Position numbers and translations under genes: made by a program. Below the pieces are notes generated by a model. That model was not told the DNA's origin. It worked only from the letters and a program-made list of their open reading frames with translations, and did not search any database. DNA of 64,000 nt, from assembly GCF_036855935.1 (NCBI RefSeq), contig NZ_JASPFK010000001.1:903501-967500 (forward strand), given 5' to 3'. This document shows, piece after piece, positions 61,001 through 64,000 of the stretch. Source of the DNA: Sphingomonas sp. LR60. Its GTDB lineage: Bacteria; Pseudomonadota; Alphaproteobacteria; Sphingomonadales; Sphingomonadaceae. Each line of letters starts with the position of its first letter. Position 1 is the first letter of the stretch.

Positions 61001-64000
61001 GCGTCGCCGCCCAGCAGGCCCGCGACGGTGCCGCTGGTCAGCGCGACCGTGGTCGTGCCGTCGTAGCTGCGGTTCACCGCGCTGACCCCCGAGAGCGTCA
61101 CCGCCAGCGGAGTGATCGTCGCGGAGAGTCCGGTCGGCTGCCCGGCGAGCAAGTAATTGCCCGCATCCGCGCCGTTCAGGGCGAAGCCGCTGGCCGACAC
61201 CGCATGGGTGCCGGCGTTGCGGCTGGCGGAGACGCCGGTGCCACCCGCCACACCCACGATATCCGATCCGACCACGCCCGACAGCGAGCCGCCGGTCAGC
61301 GCAATCGCGGTCGTGCCGTCATACGCACGCCCCTGTGCCGCGACGCCGCCCAATGTCAGCTGCTTTGCCGTGATCGTCGCGGTGAGGCCGCTGGGTTGCG
61401 ACAGGACATAGTTGCCCGCCGCTGCGCCGGTCAGCGTGAAGCTCGACAGCGAGACGGCCTTGCCGATGCCGACATTGCGATCGGCCAGCGCACCCGATCC
61501 GGCATTGAACCCGACCGTGTCGCCGCTCAGCACGCCGGACAGCGAGCCGCCCGACAGCGCCACGGTGGTGGTGCCGTTGTAGGTACGGTCCACCGCCGAC
61601 AAGCCTGCCAGCGTCAGCGCGCGCGCGGTGATCGTGCCGATCGTCGCGGAGGTCGACCCGGTCGGGAGCACGTAGTTGGAGAGCAGGGTGCCCGAACCGG
61701 CGGTGAAATCGCCTGCCGACAGCGATGCGGTGACGTTGAGGTGCGTCCCGACGTTCGCGGTCGCATAGCTGCCCGAGGTCGTACCGATCGCGATGCTGTC
61801 GCTGCCGTAAAGCCCCGTCAGCTGGAAGTTGCCCTGCGACAAGGTCGCGGCGGTGGTGCGGTCATATTGCTTGCCGACCGATCCGGTCAGCGCCAGCGTC
61901 AGCACCTTGGGTGTGACCGTGACCGTGCCGTTGGCGAAGGTGATCGCATAGCCAAGCGGCGAGGCGAGGGTGCCTTGGCCGATCGTCAGCGCATAGCTGC
62001 CGCCGACCGCATTGCCTGCCTGATAGCTGGTGCTGGTGGTCACCGCGCCCGAAAGCGCGGTCGCTTGCGTGTCGCCGTCGATGAAGCCGGTGACGCTGGG
62101 GGTGACGCTGCCTGCGGAGTCGCCATAGCCGACCGTGGTGTTGCCGGTGACGGTCAGGACCGGCACCACGCTGTAGACGAACAGGTCGTCGGTCGCGGAG
62201 AGACTGGAAGGCGGGTTTGCGCTCAGCGTCCGACCGTAGAACTTGCCGTCCGCCGTCAGCCCGCCCAGCGTGTTGTTCCGCGGATCGGCGGAATAGACGA
62301 GGAAGCGCCCGGCGCCCGCCGACAGCGCGGCCGCGCCAGCGTTGTTGACGAACGCGCCGCCAGTCGCGAGCAGGATCGAGGTGCCGCTGCCGGTGGCTGT
62401 GATCGCACCGTTCAGCGTCAGCGATCCGCTGGCGGAGCCGAGGTTGCGGACGTCGACCGTGCCGGCGTGGATCGTGCCCAGCGCGATATTGCTCGCGTCG
62501 TTGTAGGTCTTGTCGGTGCTGAGGGCGAGCTTGATCGATACCGCACCGGTGGTGGTGATGGTGGAGCTGGCGAGCGCGATCTCCGCATTGCCTGCATCTC
62601 GCTGGGCATCGACCACGCCGTTGGCGACGCTGCTGTTGGCGAGCAGCGTCAGGTTGCCGGCACCCAGACTGATGTCGGCGCCGCCGGCGATGCTGTGCCC
62701 CGCCTCCAGCGTCAGGTTGCCGGTGGCGTTGCCGGCGGTCGCGATCGCATCGTTGATGAAGATGTTGCTGCTCGCCTGCAACACCAGCGAGGTGCCGTTG
62801 TTGAGCGATTTTTCGATCAACGACGGCGCGATCGTCATCGTCGACTGTGCCGCGCGGGCATAGGTCCAGCCGGTCGGGTCGGCGAAGCCCAGCGTTATCC
62901 GCCCGGTCCCTTCCTGGCTGAAGTTCAGGAGCAGCGATCCGGTCGCCGACAGCTTGTAGCCAAGGCCGAAGAACGTCGGCGCCATGGCATCGCCGTAGAA
63001 GCTGTTGCGCAGGCTCATCGTGCCCGTCAGCGGCGTGGCGCCGTCATGATAGGTGATCGCGCTTCGGCCGTTGCCGGCATAGATGCTGTTGATGATGTAG
63101 CTGCCGCCCGGCAGCCGAATGACCCCATAGTTTCCGAGCGAGTCTCCCGACGCGGCACCGACCAGCGAATTCGTCGCGTCCAGCGTGCCGGTGAACGACC
63201 CGCCCACGGCCACTTCCGTGACGGCACCGGCGTTGCCGGCGGTATACGGATTGACGAACAGCGTCTTGCCGTTGGCCAGATCGTATGTGAAGGACGGCCC
63301 GGCAAAGCCGACCTGGTCGCCGGTCGTCGTCCCGATCGCGCTATTGGCGACGGAGACCGTGCCGTGGAGCCCGGTGGTGCCGTCCATCAGCGTGGTGGCG
63401 CCCCGCATGCCTGACCAATAGGAGCTGAAGATCGCGATGCGGCCGTCCGCCAGCACCTTGAAGCGATCGGACCCCAGCCGGTCGCCGTCGTCCAGAATAG
63501 AGTAATACTCTCGGGTCACGTTGGACGGGACAAAGAGCGTGCCAGCAGTCGATCCCACCAAACTGTTGGCGGCGCTCACCTGACCTGCGAAGATGCCGCC
63601 ACCCGCGAACGTGCCGTCGCTCTTGCCTAGCGTCACCGCACCGGTGCGATTGCGCCAGTTGGTGTTGATGAGCAGGAAACGATCGTTGCCGATCGTGTCG
63701 ATGGGCGCCGATGCCCCTTCCGGGTTGCTGCCGACCCGGTCGCCGCCGACCCAATAGCGGAGCCCGACCGTGTTTCCGTAAGTATAATTGTAGGAGCTGA
63801 TGTAGCGCGTCGCCGCCTGCGCGCCGACCAGGCTGTTCGCGGCCGAGATCGATCCCGTCAGCGAGCCGGTGCCGTCGACGAGCGCGCCGGTGGTGCCGTT
63901 GACGAAGGTGACCGCGCCACGCTGCTGCGACCAGTTCGGGCTGGCGATCAAGAAGTTGCTGTTGCCCAGTACGGTCACGCCGCCGCTGCCGACATAGTCG
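58027..64000 (-). CDS. Giant TpsA-type exoprotein with YDG/MBG repeats (5' end outside window)
   Basis: Partial gene: at least 1990 codons in the window, still open at its edge, so the signal peptide and TPS secretion domain lie beyond. Reading from the visible N-terminal side: about five units of 80-90 residues with GAVT...NSLVG..GD.VG patterns (window 62900-64000), typical of filamentous-haemagglutinin-like beta-helices; a linker; MBG-type domains; then thirteen YDG-type units (Y-D/N-G/R-T followed by LSGG, DRNVG, GADAGNY) at about 58800-61900; a last MBG-type unit and a C-terminal tail SFISSLKLESRK without a recognisable toxin domain. Surface adhesin or matrix/biofilm protein is the usual role. 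It is the first gene of the pair with the TpsB transporter. Confidence 0.88.
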   Translation of the reverse strand, partial: DYVGSGGVTVLGNSNFLIASPNWSQQRGAVTFVNGTTGALVDGTGSLTGSISAANSLVGAQAATRYISSYNYTYGNTVGLRYWVGGDRVGSNPEGASAPIDTIGNDRFLLINTNWRNRTGAVTLGKSDGTFAGGGIFAGQVSAANSLVGSTAGTLFVPSNVTREYYSILDDGDRLGSDRFKVLADGRIAIFSSYWSGMRGATTLMDGTTGLHGTVSVANSAIGTTTGDQVGFAGPSFTYDLANGKTLFVNPYTAGNAGAVTEVAVGGSFTGTLDATNSLVGAASGDSLGNYGVIRLPGGSYIINSIYAGNGRSAITYHDGATPLTGTMSLRNSFYGDAMAPTFFGLGYKLSATGSLLLNFSQEGTGRITLGFADPTGWTYARAAQSTMTIAPSLIEKSLNNGTSLVLQASSNIFINDAIATAGNATGNLTLEAGHSIAGGADISLGAGNLTLLANSSVANGVVDAQRDAGNAEIALASSTITTTGAVSIKLALSTDKTYNDASNIALGTIHAGTVDVRNLGSASGSLTLNGAITATGSGTSILLATGGAFVNNAGAAALSAGAGRFLVYSADPRNNTLGGLTADGKFYGRTLSANPPSSLSATDDLFVYSVVPVLTVTGNTTVGYGDSAGSVTPSVTGFIDGDTQATALSGAVTTSTSYQAGNAVGGSYALTIGQGTLASPLGYAITFANGTVTVTPKVLTLALTGSVGKQYDRTTAATLSQGNFQLTGLYGSDSIAIGTTSGSYATANVGTHLNVTASLSAGDFTAGSGTLLSNYVLPTGSTSATIGTITARALTLAGLSAVDRTYNGTTTVALSGGSLSGVLSGDTVGFNAGSGALADRNVGIGKAVSLSSFTLTGAAAGNYVLSQPSGLTATITAKQLTLGGVAAQGRAYDGTTAIALTGGSLSGVVGSDIVGVAGGTGVSASRNAGTHAVSASGFALNGADAGNYLLAGQPTGLSATITPLAVTLSGVSAVNRSYDGTTTVALTSGTVAGLLGGDAVSLVQGSGSLANRNVGIGKSVSVTGFALSGADAANYSLGGVPSALSVDIAARALSVSGLAAQDRVYDGTTTVALTGGTLADRNVGVGKAVSLSGFGLTGADAGNYVIGQPSGLTATITAKQLALGGVTTQARAYDGTTAVALSGGSLSGVIGGDAVGFATGTGTAASKNAGTQAVTASGFALTGADAGNYALAGQPIGLSIAIAQRSVMLSGVGAIDRTYDGTTTVALTGGTVAGLLGGDTVSLVQGTGNLADRNVGIGKTVTVAGFQLSGADAANYALGGVPNTLSVDIAAKAISLSGVTALDRSYDGTTNVALSGGTLSGLVGADAVGLVTGTGSLADRNVGTGKTVTVSGFALNGSDAGNYVLSGQPSSLTATITAKQLALGGVTTQARAYDGTTAVALSGGTLSGVVGGDAVGFATGTGTAASKNAGTQAVTAGGFALTGADAGNYALAGQPTGLSVAIAQRAVTLSGVGAIDRTYDGTTTVALTGGTVAGLLGGDTVSLVQGTGSLADRNVGTGKTVTVAGFQLSGADAANYALGGVPNTLSVDIAAKAISLSGVTALDRSYDGTTNVALSGGTLSGLVGADAVGLVTGTGSLADRNVGTGKTVTVSGFVLNGSDAGNYVLSGQPSSLTATITAKQLALGGVTTQARAYDGTTAVALSGGTLSGVVGGDAVDLTHGTGTAASKNAGTQAVTASGFALTGADAGNYALAGQPTGLSVAIDPARLSVELIAGSVSKTYDGTSTAALTPSSYRIRGVVAGESIGIARTAGAFASANAGQALPVSVLLSASDYLAGAGTSLANYALPTGSVVGAAGTILPAALLVRADDQVRMSGDPMPVLTASYSGFVGSDTAASTGIAPILSTDATVQSPAGSYVIYASGGQLANYVVTYRNGTMTVTPAPVPVPLQALVATQPLQSLLATPVAAPSTAGEVAVSTGLATSFVPTPPAVPLNVGNANATLTIQDRSVQGANEYANSFISSLKLESRK
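58829..60680. repeat. 780-bp higher-order tandem repeat inside the exoprotein gene
   Basis: Sequence at 58981-59040 is repeated exactly at 59761-59820 and, more diverged, at 60541-60600; blocks at 59041 and 59821, and at 59221 and 60001, are also identical. The period is 780 bp (260 codons), i.e. three successive YDG units. About 2.3 copies are present. Copies 1 and 2 differ at only scattered positions, copy 3 more, indicating recent tandem duplication or gene conversion. Confidence 0.9.

Noticed and set aside
60985..63414. 809-codon open frame on + strand opposite the exoprotein
   Set aside because: Mirror of the repeat-rich gene; composition is Arg/Ala/Gly noise and no family motif is present.
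1..64000. tRNA, rRNA, insertion sequences, integrases or attachment sites
   Set aside because: Looked for but none seen; no transposase or recombinase motif in any frame and no flanking direct repeats recognised.

Overview
The window is GC-rich, densely packed DNA that looks like the chromosome of an alphaproteobacterium of the Sphingomonas group. The pointers are seven TonB-dependent receptors (TBDRs) in 64 kb, several paired with glycoside hydrolases; a TBDR followed by tryptophan-halogenase-like flavoproteins; and dispersed palindromes of a type common in sphingomonads. No rRNA, tRNA, CRISPR array, transposase or phage gene was seen. Assignments come from reading protein motifs, not from a database search.

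Layout. 1-5.9 kb: 3' end of a TBDR, a siderophore-type TBDR (frameshifted) and a BCCT betaine/choline-type transporter. 6.0-14.7 kb: a sugar-acid/glycan locus with a FadR-type GntR regulator divergent from TBDR, GH39 glycosidase, MFS transporter, rhamnonate-dehydratase-like enolase and a hydroxyacid dehydrogenase; a 21-bp near-palindrome lies between the divergent genes. 14.7-15.5 kb: an 0.8-kb non-coding stretch with three palindromic repeats. 15.5-19.6 kb: TBDR plus GH43 arabinanase-like lipoprotein. 19.6-27.3 kb: two-component system divergent from a heavy-metal RND efflux operon (adaptor, pump, DUF3240-like protein, TolC-type channel). 27.4-29.6 kb: two unknown genes and rlmJ. 29.6-37.4 kb: GH13 alpha-glucosidase divergent from TBDR and two overlapping halogenase-like genes, with a perfect 14-bp LacI-type palindrome midway. 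37.4-41.9 kb: a D-amino-acid module (GntP/DsdX-family permease, RidA, N-acyl-D-amino-acid deacylase, divergent D-serine dehydratase/D-threonine aldolase-like enzyme). 41.9-51.4 kb: sigma factor, FecR, STN-domain TBDR, GH20 hexosaminidase and GH29 fucosidase in one direction, a signal-controlled locus for fucose- and hexosamine-containing glycans. 51.4-56.2 kb: a small unknown gene, an aldo/keto reductase, and a GH130 phosphorylase/hydrolase divergent from another TBDR. 56.3-64 kb: a two-partner secretion pair, with a giant YDG-repeat exoprotein that runs off the window.

A cross-cutting observation is that six genes are each broken by one missing base, at least four of them in G/C homopolymers, and each regains a full-length frame when one base is added. 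This looks more like uncorrected sequencing indels than six independent gene deaths, so these genes are described by their probable intact products. Nine neighbouring gene pairs overlap by 4 bp (ATGA or GTGA), which fixes several start codons.

Together the genes describe a nutrient scavenger: TBDRs import oligosaccharides or chelates across the outer membrane, surface or periplasmic hydrolases trim them, inner-membrane permeases take up monomers, and local regulators (GntR, a LacI-type site, sigma/FecR) switch each module.
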